DNA of 64,000 nucleotides from a bacterium (GTDB taxonomy: Bacteria; Cyanobacteriota; Vampirovibrionia; Gastranaerophilales; UBA9971): positions 7,642 through 71,641 of the forward strand of contig JBAWVS010000007.1 of the NCBI GenBank assembly GCA_037147175.1, written 5' to 3'. Below are positions 40,822 through 49,918 of this stretch, in pieces. Under the pieces are notes generated by a model, which had not been told where the DNA came from, made no database searches, and worked only from the letters and a program-made list of their open reading frames with translations. A program made the translations under genes and the position numbers. How positions within the stretch are numbered: position 1 is the stretch's first letter; each line of letters opens with the position of its first letter.

Positions 40822-41169
40822 TTATGCCCAGTCTTCCGCATAAAATTTATCTATTTCAATTATTTTGCCTTCTTTATCACCTTTTATATAAAGTTCTATA
40901 AATTCTAGTATTTTTTCACCCGGAATTTTATAATTATATATAAAAGGATGCATTCCCTGACTTATCAGGACTTTTACTATGTAATAGCATTCATTTGCAC
41001 TTTTAATAAGATTTTCTTCATCAAAATGCTTGCCATTTAAATCCGATTTCATACAAACAAAAAAATATCCGTCTTTGCATCTGTTAATATTTTCATCGTT
41101 ACAAACAGGTGTACTTTTTTTATTTTTAGCAAAAATATCTATAACTTTTTTATTAATTTTGTCTGTCAT
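40822..41169 (-). CDS. Hypothetical 115-residue protein
   Basis: A soluble, Lys-rich protein. 'TPVCNDENINRCKDGYFFVC' has three Cys in a short stretch that could bind a metal; the rest alternates strands and helices ('ECYYIVKVLISQGMHPFIYN', 'EKILEFIELYIKGDKEGKII'). No family recognised. It ends immediately at the PEBP-like gene stop (convergent). The ribosome site on the minus strand is poor. Confidence 0.5.
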   Translation of the reverse strand: MTDKINKKVIDIFAKNKKSTPVCNDENINRCKDGYFFVCMKSDLNGKHFDEENLIKSANECYYIVKVLISQGMHPFIYNYKIPGEKILEFIELYIKGDKEGKIIEIDKFYAEDWA

Positions 41170-41488
41170 CTTAGTTGCACCGATTGTTATTAATTAATAT
41201 ATTTTTCATTCTATATCATTATTTTACAAATGTATAATTTGTAAATTTTTTTTTACTTATCCGAAAATTAATTAAATCGCCATCCTTAAAAAATAAACAT
41301 TTGCGGATTCTTCACTAATATTTAGTAGCTAATCTAAAGATTTATATCTTTTTGGTAATAATAAATTTATATATTAGTAAAAAAAATTAGTAATCATGGT
41401 AATGAATCTAATCAATTTAAATTTAATAATTCCTAAAGTAATAGTGTAATAGAAATTATTTTAAAGAAAATAACCATGAGGAAGGGGA
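41170..41488. other. Spacer of 319 bp with one clean inverted repeat
   Basis: TTTACAAA (41223-41230) and TTTGTAAA (41238-41245) form a perfect palindrome with a 7-bp centre, about 54 bp upstream of the minus-strand start at 41169 and 245 bp from the plus-strand start at 41489. It is a candidate operator for a dimeric regulator. Nothing else was recognised. Confidence 0.4.
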
Positions 41489-41992
41489 ATGATAAATAAC
41501 GCAAAAACTATCGTATCTGGGACATTCAAATCAGAAAAAGATTTATCATTGGCAATAAATTGGCTAGATGAGAACGGAATTGCAAAAGAAGATATAAATG
41601 TCTTAATTTCTGATAATTGTCCGGATAAAAATTTTAAAATAAAAACCTTAAATAAAGTTCCTGAAATAACAGTTAGGGGTTTAACTACAGGAACTATAAC
41701 AGGTGCAATTTTAGGAAGTTTGTCTTTTGTGGGGATTATAATTGTTCCTGCAATAGGTATAGCGATAGCAGGGCCTGTAATAGGATTATCAACAGGAATT
41801 GCTATAGGAGCAGTTTCAGGCAGCGTTATAGGAGCTTTTGTCGGAATGACAATTCCAAAGTATGAAGCTGTATTCTTTGATGAAAAAACTGACAAAAGTA
41901 TTCTTTTAGTTACAAAAGCGGATAAATCTTTGAAAAACATAATAAAAAGGAAATTTAGCGACCTTGGCGCAACAAATACAGCTACACAGTAG
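41489..41992 (+). CDS. Glycine-zipper membrane protein (general-stress/DUF1269-like)
   Basis: A 167-residue protein. An N-terminal soluble part 'IVSGTFKSEKDLSLAINWLD' with 'ENGIAKEDINVLISD' is typical of GsiB/YflT-like or DUF1269-like stress proteins. The central hydrophobic, Gly-rich segment ('GTITGAILGSLSFVGIIIVP', then 'GIAIAGPVIGLSTGIAIGAV') is a glycine zipper that probably inserts in the membrane. The C-terminus is soluble and basic. AGGAAGGGG precedes the ATG. The reverse strand is also open over most of this length, but lacks a ribosome site and resembles no family. Confidence 0.7.
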   Translation: MINNAKTIVSGTFKSEKDLSLAINWLDENGIAKEDINVLISDNCPDKNFKIKTLNKVPEITVRGLTTGTITGAILGSLSFVGIIIVPAIGIAIAGPVIGLSTGIAIGAVSGSVIGAFVGMTIPKYEAVFFDEKTDKSILLVTKADKSLKNIIKRKFSDLGATNTATQ

Positions 41993-42059
41993 TTATCAAG
42001 GGGAATCAGATATCTATAAGTATAAGCTTTTAGATTTTATATTAAGGAGATAAAAAATT

Positions 42060-42086
42060 ATGCATTTTAAGCAAAGTAATCAATAA
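42060..42086 (+). promoter_or_regulatory. Eight-residue leader open frame upstream of the SLH gene
   Basis: AAGGAG sits about 12 bp before an ATG that encodes MHFKQSNQ and stops. A second strong AAGGAGG without start codon follows at about 42105, and a hairpin CCCGA-N5-TCGGG at 42179-42193, before the real start at 42240. Together this looks like a structured mRNA leader, possibly regulatory. Confidence 0.3.
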
Positions 42087-42239
42087 GTATTAGCAAATAT
42101 AAACAAGGAGGTATCTATAGATATAGAATTTATTTTACGTAAAAGAATTTAAATACATGTTTATCAGAACTTATTAATCCCGAAAATATCGGGAAAGGTA
42201 AAATCATTATCTTTATTAAATTTGTTAAGGAGGAAAGAA

Positions 42240-44438
42240 ATGAATTTTAAAAAACTATCACTTGCTGCAGCACTTTCAATAGGAATTTTAACTGTAAACA
42301 GCATAGCAAATGCGGCATGTCCTGTTGCACAACAGTTGATTCCTATACAGCCTGCTGTACCGATTGTACAGACAGCCGTACCTATGCAGTTATGCCCAAG
42401 ATGCCATGTAAATCCATGTACCTGTCAAGCTGTTGTACCACAATATAATGCATGTGACGCTCAAATAAGCGCCGCTTTACCAAACACTCACCCACATGCT
42501 AAAACTTTTGAAAGACAAGCTTTTGCGTTCCCCAGTTTAGGAAATTCATCAGTTGTTATGCCTAAAGGAAGTGAACTTGTTCAAATTGGCGGACACCAAG
42601 AAGCAATTGCCCTAAGTGATACCTGTCCTTCAGGTTTAGTAGCAGCTCCTGAGTACGGCGGAGCGCTCACGCTTTTTCCAAAAAATATGACAGGTGCAGC
42701 AGCACCATTTGGAGCTGTATGTCCTAATCAGATTATGCAGGGAACGGATATTTCAAGATGTAATATTCCAAATTCTACGAGTATTTTGCAATCAAATTAT
42801 TTAAATTCACTACAAACCGGTGCAGCCGTTCCTATAGAACCTTTTAGCGGAGCATCTGCAATACTTCAGCCTTCTGTTAGCGGCTTTGCGGCTCCTATAG
42901 TACAACAACAATTGCCATCTGGTTTTGCAGCACCATTGTCTCCTTTTAACAGTTTTAGCGGTGCAGCAGCTCAATTAAGAGGTTGTCCTATCCCTATTGA
43001 AACATCCAGCGGTTTGCAATTTCAAAAAACAGAGTTAATTCCTGTTGCACCTATCTCAACCGGCGCTGCTTGCCCTGTAGGCGATCAGTATCCTGACGTT
43101 AGTTCAAATACACCTTCAGGATGTGATATCAATACAGAAACCTGTCAGGGTGTTCTTGCAGGTTATCCTGATAAATATTACAAGCCAAATGATTCTCTTA
43201 AAAGATCTGAACTTGCTGCTGCTATAGTTGCGGGTTTTGACCTCAGAAATGTACCGGCATATTCAAAACAGATATTCTCTGACGTTTCACTTTGCCATTG
43301 GGCAAAAGCAGCTATAGATAAGGCTTACAACAGAGGTATAATTACCGGAAATACATGCAATAAATTCAGACCTGAAGAATCTGCTACAAATGCGGAAACA
43401 TTAAGCGCATTAGCAAAATTGATTCCTGCAAGTGTTGCACCATGCGATATACAAAGCGTATTAGCAGCATATCCTGATTCAAATGAACTCCCTGATTGGG
43501 CAAAAGCTTCTGTAGCTAAAGCACTAAATGCAGGCGTTACAAAATGTTTACCTGATTCTGCACATATCAAACCTAATTTACCAACACAAAGAACAGACAT
43601 TGCAACAATGATTAAATCATTGAGAGAAAAACTTTGTCTTGAAACTGCAAAAGTAGCACCATGCGGAGCAGCAGCTGTTTGTCCTACATATCAGCCTCAA
43701 GTTGTTAGCGGAACAATTCCTACACTTAAAGTTCAAATGGAAGACATTGTAACTGCAAGAACAAGTTTAATCGGCGATGTTTTTGTAGCAAAAACAATCG
43801 AACCGGTAACAATCAACGGTCAATCATTCCCTTGCGGTTCACAGGTTAGAGGCAGAGTTGTTGAAGTTATCAGACCCGGAATGGGCGATAACGGCGGCAT
43901 CAGGCTAGGTTTTAACAGCATTAAAAGCGGAAGCTGCGTAGCAGATTTACCTAAAGATGTACTTTCAGCGACTGTTATTAAAGAGAAAAATCCTAATATT
44001 GTTGGAAGAACGCTAGCATGGCCATTCACATGGACAGGTAAAGTTGTAGGTATAGCAGGCAGAACAGTTGGAACAACAGCAACAGTTGCAGCTAATGCTT
44101 CTGAAGGCGTACTTAACAACTTTGGTAACGGCACTAACGAAGTATTCAACGGTAAATTCCTGGCAGCAGGAAGAAGCTATTTTTCTTCACTCAGAGAAGG
44201 CGTAATGGGACCTGTTGACATTGTAAAAACTGCGTTTAGCGGAACAGCAGGTATTCTTAAAGAATCAGGAGATGAAATTGCTTATGTAGTTTCTCCGGAT
44301 GGCGCAAGAATAGCTCAAGTTAACCCAAGAGAAAAACTTTCTATTGCCTTTGGCGGTTGCGGTTCAACAGGTGCAGCTGCACCCATAATAAGCCCTTGCG
44401 CACCGGCTTGCGCTCCGGCATGTGATCCTTGCAAATAA
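42240..44438 (+). CDS. S-layer-homology (SLH) outer-envelope protein
   Basis: 732 residues from the ATG at 42240, which has AAGGAGG at ideal spacing (a longer frame from a TTG at 42222 runs through the ribosome site itself). Signal peptide about 1-26 ('LSLAAALSIGILTVNSIANA'). 27-290 is Pro/Ala/Cys-rich with repeats of the type 'SGAAAPF', 'SGFAAPI' and 'SGFAAPLSPF'. About 300-465: SLH units with 'GVLAGYPDKYYKPNDSLKRS', 'FSDVSLCHWAKAAIDKAYNR' and 'GIITGNTCNKFRP', then a more diverged third. About 490-620: a beta-rich domain 'VQMEDIVTARTSLIGDVFVA'. SLH domains bind cell-wall polymers and in cyanobacterial-type envelopes tether the outer membrane to peptidoglycan. Many Cys residues are unusual for an exported protein. 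Confidence 0.85.
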   Translation: MNFKKLSLAAALSIGILTVNSIANAACPVAQQLIPIQPAVPIVQTAVPMQLCPRCHVNPCTCQAVVPQYNACDAQISAALPNTHPHAKTFERQAFAFPSLGNSSVVMPKGSELVQIGGHQEAIALSDTCPSGLVAAPEYGGALTLFPKNMTGAAAPFGAVCPNQIMQGTDISRCNIPNSTSILQSNYLNSLQTGAAVPIEPFSGASAILQPSVSGFAAPIVQQQLPSGFAAPLSPFNSFSGAAAQLRGCPIPIETSSGLQFQKTELIPVAPISTGAACPVGDQYPDVSSNTPSGCDINTETCQGVLAGYPDKYYKPNDSLKRSELAAAIVAGFDLRNVPAYSKQIFSDVSLCHWAKAAIDKAYNRGIITGNTCNKFRPEESATNAETLSALAKLIPASVAPCDIQSVLAAYPDSNELPDWAKASVAKALNAGVTKCLPDSAHIKPNLPTQRTDIATMIKSLREKLCLETAKVAPCGAAAVCPTYQPQVVSGTIPTLKVQMEDIVTARTSLIGDVFVAKTIEPVTINGQSFPCGSQVRGRVVEVIRPGMGDNGGIRLGFNSIKSGSCVADLPKDVLSATVIKEKNPNIVGRTLAWPFTWTGKVVGIAGRTVGTTATVAANASEGVLNNFGNGTNEVFNGKFLAAGRSYFSSLREGVMGPVDIVKTAFSGTAGILKESGDEIAYVVSPDGARIAQVNPREKLSIAFGGCGSTGAAAPIISPCAPACAPACDPCK

Positions 44439-44475
44439 TACAAAGTAATATTTTTAATATTTGCAGTTAATAGTG

Positions 44476-44513
44476 GCAAAGAGGCTGGTTTTACAATCAG
44501 CCTCTTTGCTTTG
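44476..44513. terminator. Intrinsic terminator between the SLH gene and waaA
   Basis: GCAAAGAGGCTG, 10-base loop, CAGCCTCTTTGC, then TTTG. The 12-bp stem is perfect. It lies between convergent genes and can serve the SLH gene. Confidence 0.9.
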
Positions 44514-45785
44514 TTATAAATAACTTCTAAACTTTTCAACAGCAAAATCAAGTGCGCCTTTGTTTTGCTCAAAAATACTTAAACAAGCTTCGCTTGCTGC
44601 TGAGTATTTTTCTTTATTTTTAAACAATTCTCTTATATTTACCGAAAGTTCATCTTCATTATTTACAATGGTGGCTGATTTGTTATCAGCCATAAATTTA
44701 AAAATATCCTTGAAATTAAAAACATCCGCACCTGAAACAACAGGAATACCGTAAATAGCAGCTTCTAAAGGATTATGTCCGCCTGTGCCTGAAAAACTTC
44801 CGCCTATAAATGCAATTTTTGCCACAGAATAAAGTTTGCTCAACTCTCCCATTGTATCCAGCAAAATTATATCTGTATTTTTAAAATGACTTTGCTTGCT
44901 CCTTAAACCAATTTTGAAGCCTGTTGCACAAATCAATTTTAATACCTGATCGTTTCTTTCTGGATGTCTGGGTGCAATTAATAATTTAAGATCTTTAATT
45001 TCGATTTTAAGCCTTTTATAAACGTTAATAATTGTTTCATCTTCGCCTTTATGTGTACTGCCTGCAATTAAAATATTGTAATCGCTTGATTTTATTGAGT
45101 ATTTAAGTTCCTTGATTTCATCTTTAGTTAGTATATTTGCAATATCAAATTTTAAATTCCCCATAACTTCGACATTATTTGAAGAAGCACCTATATCTAT
45201 AATTCTGTTTTTATCGTCATCGCTTTGCATGAGTATAAGAGAAAAATTTTTCAAAACTTTTTTAAAGAAAAATCTGATTTTTTTGTAACCTTTGTAGGAA
45301 TTAGGAGAAATTCTACCGTTTACAAGAAGAAGAGGGATGTTTTTTTTGTTAACTTCATGACAAAAAGCAGGCCAAATTTCAGTTTCGGCAATAACTACGA
45401 TTTTAGGATTTAAGGCATTAATTGCTGCATTTACTGAAAATTTATTGTCATAAGGAAAATATGAAATTATGTCAGCAACATTTTTTAATTTATTTTGAGC
45501 TACCTGCTGTCCGGTTTTTGTTACGGTAGTAACTGCTATATTGTATTCAGGAAATTCGATTTTTGCTTTTTTTACCAGTGCTTCTACTGCGTTAACTTCG
45601 CCAACTGACACAGCGTGGAACCATATAGACTGCTTTGTGATTTTATTTTCTTTTATATTGGCATAAAACCCTAATTTATTCCAAAAACCAGCTCTGAATT
45701 TGGGTTTTATTAAAAAAGCAGCCAGAATTAGCGGGCTAAAAAGGATTGAGAGAAATATTACTGCTATGTTATATAATATGTACAA
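44514..45785 (-). CDS. waaA: 3-deoxy-D-manno-octulosonic acid (Kdo) transferase
   Basis: A 423-residue GT30 enzyme adding Kdo to lipid A precursor on the inner face of the cytoplasmic membrane. N-terminal membrane anchor (about 5-25), then 'SIWFHAVSVGEVNAVEALVK' with the catalytic-base position E63, 'YNIAVTTVTKTGQQVAQ', 'FAETEIWPAF'-type block ('VIAETEIWPAFCHEVNKKNI'), 'LIAGSTHKGEDE' and 'FIGGSFSGTGGHNPLEAAIY'. It implies that the organism makes lipopolysaccharide. ATG start; single gene. Confidence 0.93.
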   Translation of the reverse strand: MYILYNIAVIFLSILFSPLILAAFLIKPKFRAGFWNKLGFYANIKENKITKQSIWFHAVSVGEVNAVEALVKKAKIEFPEYNIAVTTVTKTGQQVAQNKLKNVADIISYFPYDNKFSVNAAINALNPKIVVIAETEIWPAFCHEVNKKNIPLLLVNGRISPNSYKGYKKIRFFFKKVLKNFSLILMQSDDDKNRIIDIGASSNNVEVMGNLKFDIANILTKDEIKELKYSIKSSDYNILIAGSTHKGEDETIINVYKRLKIEIKDLKLLIAPRHPERNDQVLKLICATGFKIGLRSKQSHFKNTDIILLDTMGELSKLYSVAKIAFIGGSFSGTGGHNPLEAAIYGIPVVSGADVFNFKDIFKFMADNKSATIVNNEDELSVNIRELFKNKEKYSAASEACLSIFEQNKGALDFAVEKFRSYL

Positions 45786-45944
45786 TTTTTAAGTTACTTA
45801 TCCGTATTTATTACCTACAGTGCTATTTTAGCATAAGAGGCTTTTTTGATTACAAAAACTTATCTTAATATAACTTTAAACTAACACTTTTTTGCGCAAT
45901 TTTTTTATTCACAGTAGTTAATTTACATGTAAATAACAATAATT

Positions 45945-46769
45945 ATGGAAATATGGGACAAAAATATGATATTAGGGCAAATTAGATTTATTTCACCATA
46001 TATTTCGCAAAAGCAAAATAATCCAATCAACACAACTAAAACAATTTCTTTTGGAACCCAGCTTGTTAATGTTGACAACCTAAAATTCACAAACCATGCA
46101 AAAGAACGTATGAAAGAAAGAAATATCAGTTTAGAAGATATAAAAAAAGGAATTAAAGATGGTAAAGCTTATTACGAAAAAACAAATACTCGTGTTGTAG
46201 TCCTTGCAAAAGGAAATGAAGGCAAATCATTGTTTGTAGTTATGGATCCGACAAGAACAACCGTTATAACCGTTTATCATTCGAACTACGATAAGTATAA
46301 CAGTAAATTTGTAATTACAAATAATGGAACACTACTAAAATCAGGTTATAAATTTTTTCCTTTGTCTGAAACTCACACACCGAATAGAATAGAAACCAGA
46401 AACGGCGGTTATAAAGATGTATTAATTGATGGTACTGTTGTTAAAGAACATATAATAACGGAAAATGGCGGTTATAAAGATGTATTATCCGATGGTACCG
46501 TTATAAAAGAACGAACAATAACAGAGAATGGCAGTTATAAAGATGTATTAAACGGTAAAGTAGTAAAAGAATATATAGTAACTGAAAACGGCTACAAAGA
46601 AATAGGAACTGACGGAAAACCGATGAAAGTTGTTGTTAAAGATAAGAATAATCAATATTATTTCTATTTACCGGCAGAAGGAATAATAAAGCACAGAGAA
46701 ACCAGATACACTAAAGATAAACCTGAATTTAATCAACTTAAAAAAAAGTTTTTTTCTGAATATAAATAA
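45945..46769 (+). CDS. SFG-motif protein with a DUF4258-like domain and tandem YKDVL repeats
   Basis: 274 residues. N-terminal leader with 'NTTKTISFGTQLVNVDNLKF' (SFG motif). About 43-120: DUF4258-like fold, 'FTNHAKERMKERNISLEDIK' + 'KGIKDGKAYYE' and 'VVVLAKGNEGKSLFVVMDPT' + 'RTTVITVYHS', related to BrnT/RelE-like small RNases and to toxin tips of polymorphic toxins. About 150-225: three and a half repeats of about 21 residues ('NGGYKDVLIDGTVVKEHIIT', 'NGGYKDVLSDGTVIKERTIT', 'NGSYKDVLNGKVVKEYIVT'). The start could be the ATG at 45966, which has GGGA upstream; 45945 has no ribosome site. Function unknown; it may be an effector or repeat-presenting protein. Confidence 0.6.
   Translation: MEIWDKNMILGQIRFISPYISQKQNNPINTTKTISFGTQLVNVDNLKFTNHAKERMKERNISLEDIKKGIKDGKAYYEKTNTRVVVLAKGNEGKSLFVVMDPTRTTVITVYHSNYDKYNSKFVITNNGTLLKSGYKFFPLSETHTPNRIETRNGGYKDVLIDGTVVKEHIITENGGYKDVLSDGTVIKERTITENGSYKDVLNGKVVKEYIVTENGYKEIGTDGKPMKVVVKDKNNQYYFYLPAEGIIKHRETRYTKDKPEFNQLKKKFFSEYK
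46401..46640. repeat. 63-bp in-frame tandem repeat inside the DUF4258-like gene
   Basis: Units 46401-46463 (63 bp), 46464-46526 (63 bp), 46527-46586 (60 bp) and a diverged partial unit from 46587. Each opens AA(C/T)GGCGGTTATAAAGATGT or a close variant. The repeats keep frame, so copy number can change without breaking the protein. Confidence 0.8.
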
Positions 46770-46787
46770 AACAAAATATATTTTTAA

Positions 46788-49379
46788 TTACTCTACAAAC
46801 AGCGATAACTGAGGTGTATCCACATCAGGTTCATCAAAACTTTTTTTCTTGGACGAAATTTTTGCAGAATAATCTTTTTGCATCCTGTTCATAAGGTTTT
46901 GAGCCCTATTAACTACAGAATCAGGTAGCCCCGCCATCTTTGCTACATGAATACCATAGCTTTTGCTTGCTCCACCCTCTACAACACGCCTGATAAACTC
47001 AAGTTCGCCTTCTTTTTCGGAGATTGTCATTCTATAATTTTTTATTTCAGGGAATTTTTCACACATTACATTAAGTTCATGATAATGAGTAGCAAATATT
47101 GTCCTTGCTTTAATCTTTTGAGAAATGTACTCAGCAACGCTCCAAGCAATAGCTACACCGTCATAAGTCCCTGTACCCCTTCCAATTTCATCAAGAAGTA
47201 TAAAACTTCTTTCTGTTGCGGAATTTAGAATATATGAAGTTTCGTTCATCTCCACCATAAATGTTGATTGCCCCGTTGAAAGATCATCAACACCTCCAAC
47301 TCTGGTAAATATTTTGTCAACAATACCAATCTGCGCATGAGAAGCAGGAACATAACTTCCTATTTGAGCAAGGATTAAGATAAGTGCATTTTGGCGCATA
47401 AATGTTGATTTACCTGCCATATTCGGACCTGTTAAAATCATAAGAACGGGTAAATTATCATCAACAGAAGAAATCAAATCATTATTGCCTCTTATACACA
47501 AATCATTCGGCACATAGCTGCCTAAAGGCAAAAGCTGCTCAATAACAGGATGGCGTCCGTCCTTGATTAAAATGCTTGTTGACTCATTAATTTCCGGCTT
47601 AATATAGTTTAATTCTGAAGCAACTTCTGCAAAAGACAGTAATACGTCAAGTACAGCCGTTGATTTTGCCAAATCCCTGATAGGGTTAACAATTTCTTTT
47701 GAATATTCCCTAAAATTGCAATATATTTGGTACTCTAAGCCTATTGATTTTGTTTCCGCGCTTAAAATTTCTTCTTCATGCTTCTTAAGCTCAGGAGTGA
47801 TGTATCTTTCGGCATTAGAAAGAGTTTGTTTTCTGATGTAATTTTCAGGAACAAGACTTGTATTTGAATGTGTAACTTCGATAAAAAACCCGAAAGTTTT
47901 GCTAAATCCTACTTTAAGAGATTTTATTCCTGTTCTTTCTCTTTCGTTATTTTCAAAATCAGCCAACCATTCTTTACCGTTTCCCAGAAGAGATTTTAAA
48001 TAGTCTAAATCTTTATTCACGCATGATTTAATAAGATTTCCTTCTTTAATACCGACAGGTGCAGCTTCGTCTATGGTTTTTTCAATAATACATGCAAAAT
48101 CTGTAATTTCCTGATTAATTTGCGAAAATTGATTTAGAAGAGGAGATTTCATATTAAACAAAATTTTTCCAAATTCGGGAAATAACTTCAACGAATCTCT
48201 TAAAGCAATAAAATCACGCCCATTCGCTGAATTATTACTTATTTTTGTTGCCAGCCTTTCAATATCATATACTTTGTCTAGCAGAGAGCTTAATTCAAAT
48301 CTTGTTTTTGAATTTTCAATAAGTTCTTCATTAGCTTCCTGTCGTTTTTTTATTTCTAAAATATTTTGTAAAGGCTGCTGTATCCATTTTCTGAGAAGTC
48401 TTGCACCCATATTGGTTTTTGTTCTGTTTATTGCCCAAAACAGGCTTCCTTTGTAATTATTATCTCTAACTGTCTGGACAAGTTCAAGATTTCTCGCCGC
48501 ATTAGCATCTATCGAAACAAATTCGTCCATATTGTACGGAATAATCACATCAAATTTAGGCAGGTCGGTTTTTTGAGTTTCTTGAAGATAATCAATAATT
48601 GCACCTGCTGCAACCAATCCCTGCGTATATTCAGGAAAACCGAATCCTTCAAGCGAATTAACATCAAATATTTGTTTAATTTTTTCAAGTGCATTTTCTG
48701 TAGAAAAAGCCAGTGTAGGTCTTATTGTACAGTTATAATTATGAGTAATTTCTTCGGGCAAATCTAAAGTTTCTTCAGGGACAATCTGAAATGGTTTTAA
48801 CTGTTTTTTACCGACCACACCTATTATTTCTGAAGGAGAAATCCTGTTTAATTCGGCTAAAAGACTATTATAAGTGAGCTTCGAGATTCTAAATTCGCCT
48901 GTTGAAATATCAATATAGGCTAAACCGTAAAAATTATCATTTTTAGCTTTGAACACAGAAGCCAGATAATTATTTTTTGAAGCATCCAAAAGATTCGTTT
49001 CTGTAATAGTGCCTGCCGTTATGGTTCTTACTACTTGTCGTTCTACAAGCCCTTTAGCCAGAGAAGCATCTTCCATTTGTTCGCAAATTGCAACTTTATG
49101 ACCTTTTTCAAGAAGCTTTGCAATGTAATTATCAGCTGCTTTTTGGGGAACTCCTGCCATAGGAATCCTTCCCAGTTTTCCGCCTTCTCTTCCGGTTAAA
49201 GTAAGCTCAAGATCTTTTGCAGCTATAACTGCATCTTCGAAGAACATTTCATAAAAATCCCCCATCCGATAAAACAATATCACGCCCTGATTGTCTTTTT
49301 TTATATCAAGGTATTGTTTTACCATTGGAGTGGCGTCTTCAGGGTTAACATCCCTTGTGTTTAAATAGTCTTCGCTCAT
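46788..49379 (-). CDS. mutS: DNA mismatch repair protein MutS
   Basis: An 863-residue MutS that recognises base mismatches and small loops. The N-terminal mismatch-binding motif is 'LFYRMGDFYEMFFEDA' (F42-Y-E44). 'TMVEMNETSYILNSATERSF' precedes the ATPase signatures: Walker A 'LTGPNMAGKSTFMRQNALIL', and 'ILLDEIGRGTGTYDGVAIAW' and 'ATHYHELN'. 'GVDDLSTGQSTF' and 'SYGIHVAKMAGLP' are also typical. Full length for MutS-I. The start has a poor ribosome site. A terminator-like hairpin sits 58 bp upstream. No mutL nearby. Confidence 0.97.
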   Translation of the reverse strand: MSEDYLNTRDVNPEDATPMVKQYLDIKKDNQGVILFYRMGDFYEMFFEDAVIAAKDLELTLTGREGGKLGRIPMAGVPQKAADNYIAKLLEKGHKVAICEQMEDASLAKGLVERQVVRTITAGTITETNLLDASKNNYLASVFKAKNDNFYGLAYIDISTGEFRISKLTYNSLLAELNRISPSEIIGVVGKKQLKPFQIVPEETLDLPEEITHNYNCTIRPTLAFSTENALEKIKQIFDVNSLEGFGFPEYTQGLVAAGAIIDYLQETQKTDLPKFDVIIPYNMDEFVSIDANAARNLELVQTVRDNNYKGSLFWAINRTKTNMGARLLRKWIQQPLQNILEIKKRQEANEELIENSKTRFELSSLLDKVYDIERLATKISNNSANGRDFIALRDSLKLFPEFGKILFNMKSPLLNQFSQINQEITDFACIIEKTIDEAAPVGIKEGNLIKSCVNKDLDYLKSLLGNGKEWLADFENNERERTGIKSLKVGFSKTFGFFIEVTHSNTSLVPENYIRKQTLSNAERYITPELKKHEEEILSAETKSIGLEYQIYCNFREYSKEIVNPIRDLAKSTAVLDVLLSFAEVASELNYIKPEINESTSILIKDGRHPVIEQLLPLGSYVPNDLCIRGNNDLISSVDDNLPVLMILTGPNMAGKSTFMRQNALILILAQIGSYVPASHAQIGIVDKIFTRVGGVDDLSTGQSTFMVEMNETSYILNSATERSFILLDEIGRGTGTYDGVAIAWSVAEYISQKIKARTIFATHYHELNVMCEKFPEIKNYRMTISEKEGELEFIRRVVEGGASKSYGIHVAKMAGLPDSVVNRAQNLMNRMQKDYSAKISSKKKSFDEPDVDTPQLSLFVE

Positions 49380-49436
49380 AAATATTTAACTCAAATATAA
49401 ATAATTCTTTATTATAAAACTAAACCACACACAAGA

Positions 49437-49460
49437 AAAAGCGTCAATTAAGACGCTTTT
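49437..49460. terminator. Terminator-like hairpin between divergent genes
   Basis: AAAAGCGTC, 6-base loop AATTAA, GACGCTTTT, flanked by A- and T-tracts. It lies upstream of both mutS (minus) and the 71-residue gene (plus), where no gene end calls for a terminator. It could act in the mutS leader or end a short unannotated transcript. Confidence 0.55.
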
Positions 49461-49601
49461 AGAGTTGATTTTAAGTATATAATTTATGAAAGAATCATTA
49501 AGTATTGTAACGTTTTTCTTATATATTGAATATGACGGCAATATTTTTTTTTTATATATATATAGAGAACAGCGTAACCCCCGAAAACAAAGGACAAGAA
49601 G

Positions 49602-49817
49602 ATGGCGATAGGAGCAAAAGACATAGTTGATAAAGCTTTAGTTCTACAATATGCAACTATCCAAACAAATAAATTCGATGAAGTAAAAATAAGCCCTGAA
49701 GATATGTGGAAAAATATTAATATGATGGCAATGTCTTATAAAGTCCACTCTGATTTAAAAAGAACAATGAATATCCCGAAACCACAGGTTGCTCTTAAGG
49801 CTTTCTGGGATAAATAA
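49602..49817 (+). CDS. Small hypothetical protein, 71 residues
   Basis: Starts 'MAIGAKDIVDKALVLQYATI' and continues 'SPEDMWKNINMMAMSYKVHS', mainly helical, with a C-terminal 'PKPQVALKAFWDK'. No family recognised. AAGGAC lies 7-12 bp before the ATG. It is followed by a strong intrinsic terminator (49866-49893), so it is a short, independent transcription unit, which speaks for a real gene. It is divergent from mutS and convergent with typA. Confidence 0.6.
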   Translation: MAIGAKDIVDKALVLQYATIQTNKFDEVKISPEDMWKNINMMAMSYKVHSDLKRTMNIPKPQVALKAFWDK

Positions 49818-49865
49818 AAAAGTTTAGTTAATATTAATTGTAGGTATATGTGTTGTGTGTGTTTT

Positions 49866-49893
49866 ATCCTCCTAATCAGGAGGATTTTTTTTT
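49866..49893 (+). terminator. Intrinsic terminator after the 71-residue gene
   Basis: ATCCTCCT, 4-base loop AATC, AGGAGGAT, then eight or more T. Textbook form, 48 bp after the stop. Confidence 0.92.
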
Positions 49894-49918
49894 GCAATAA
49901 AACTACACTAATAAAGAT

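Noticed and set aside
41461-41940. Long minus-strand open frame opposite the glycine-zipper gene
   Set aside because: Hydrophobic Pro/Ile/Val-rich mirror of a Gly/Ala/Ile-rich gene, without a ribosome site; the plus-strand gene has a strong one.
43325-44149. Minus-strand open frames inside the SLH gene
   Set aside because: Low-complexity mirrors of the Ala/Pro-rich coding strand; the SLH motifs are on the plus strand.
46401-46640. CRISPR-like regular repeat
   Set aside because: In-frame coding repeats whose whole 63-bp unit is conserved, with no variable spacers.
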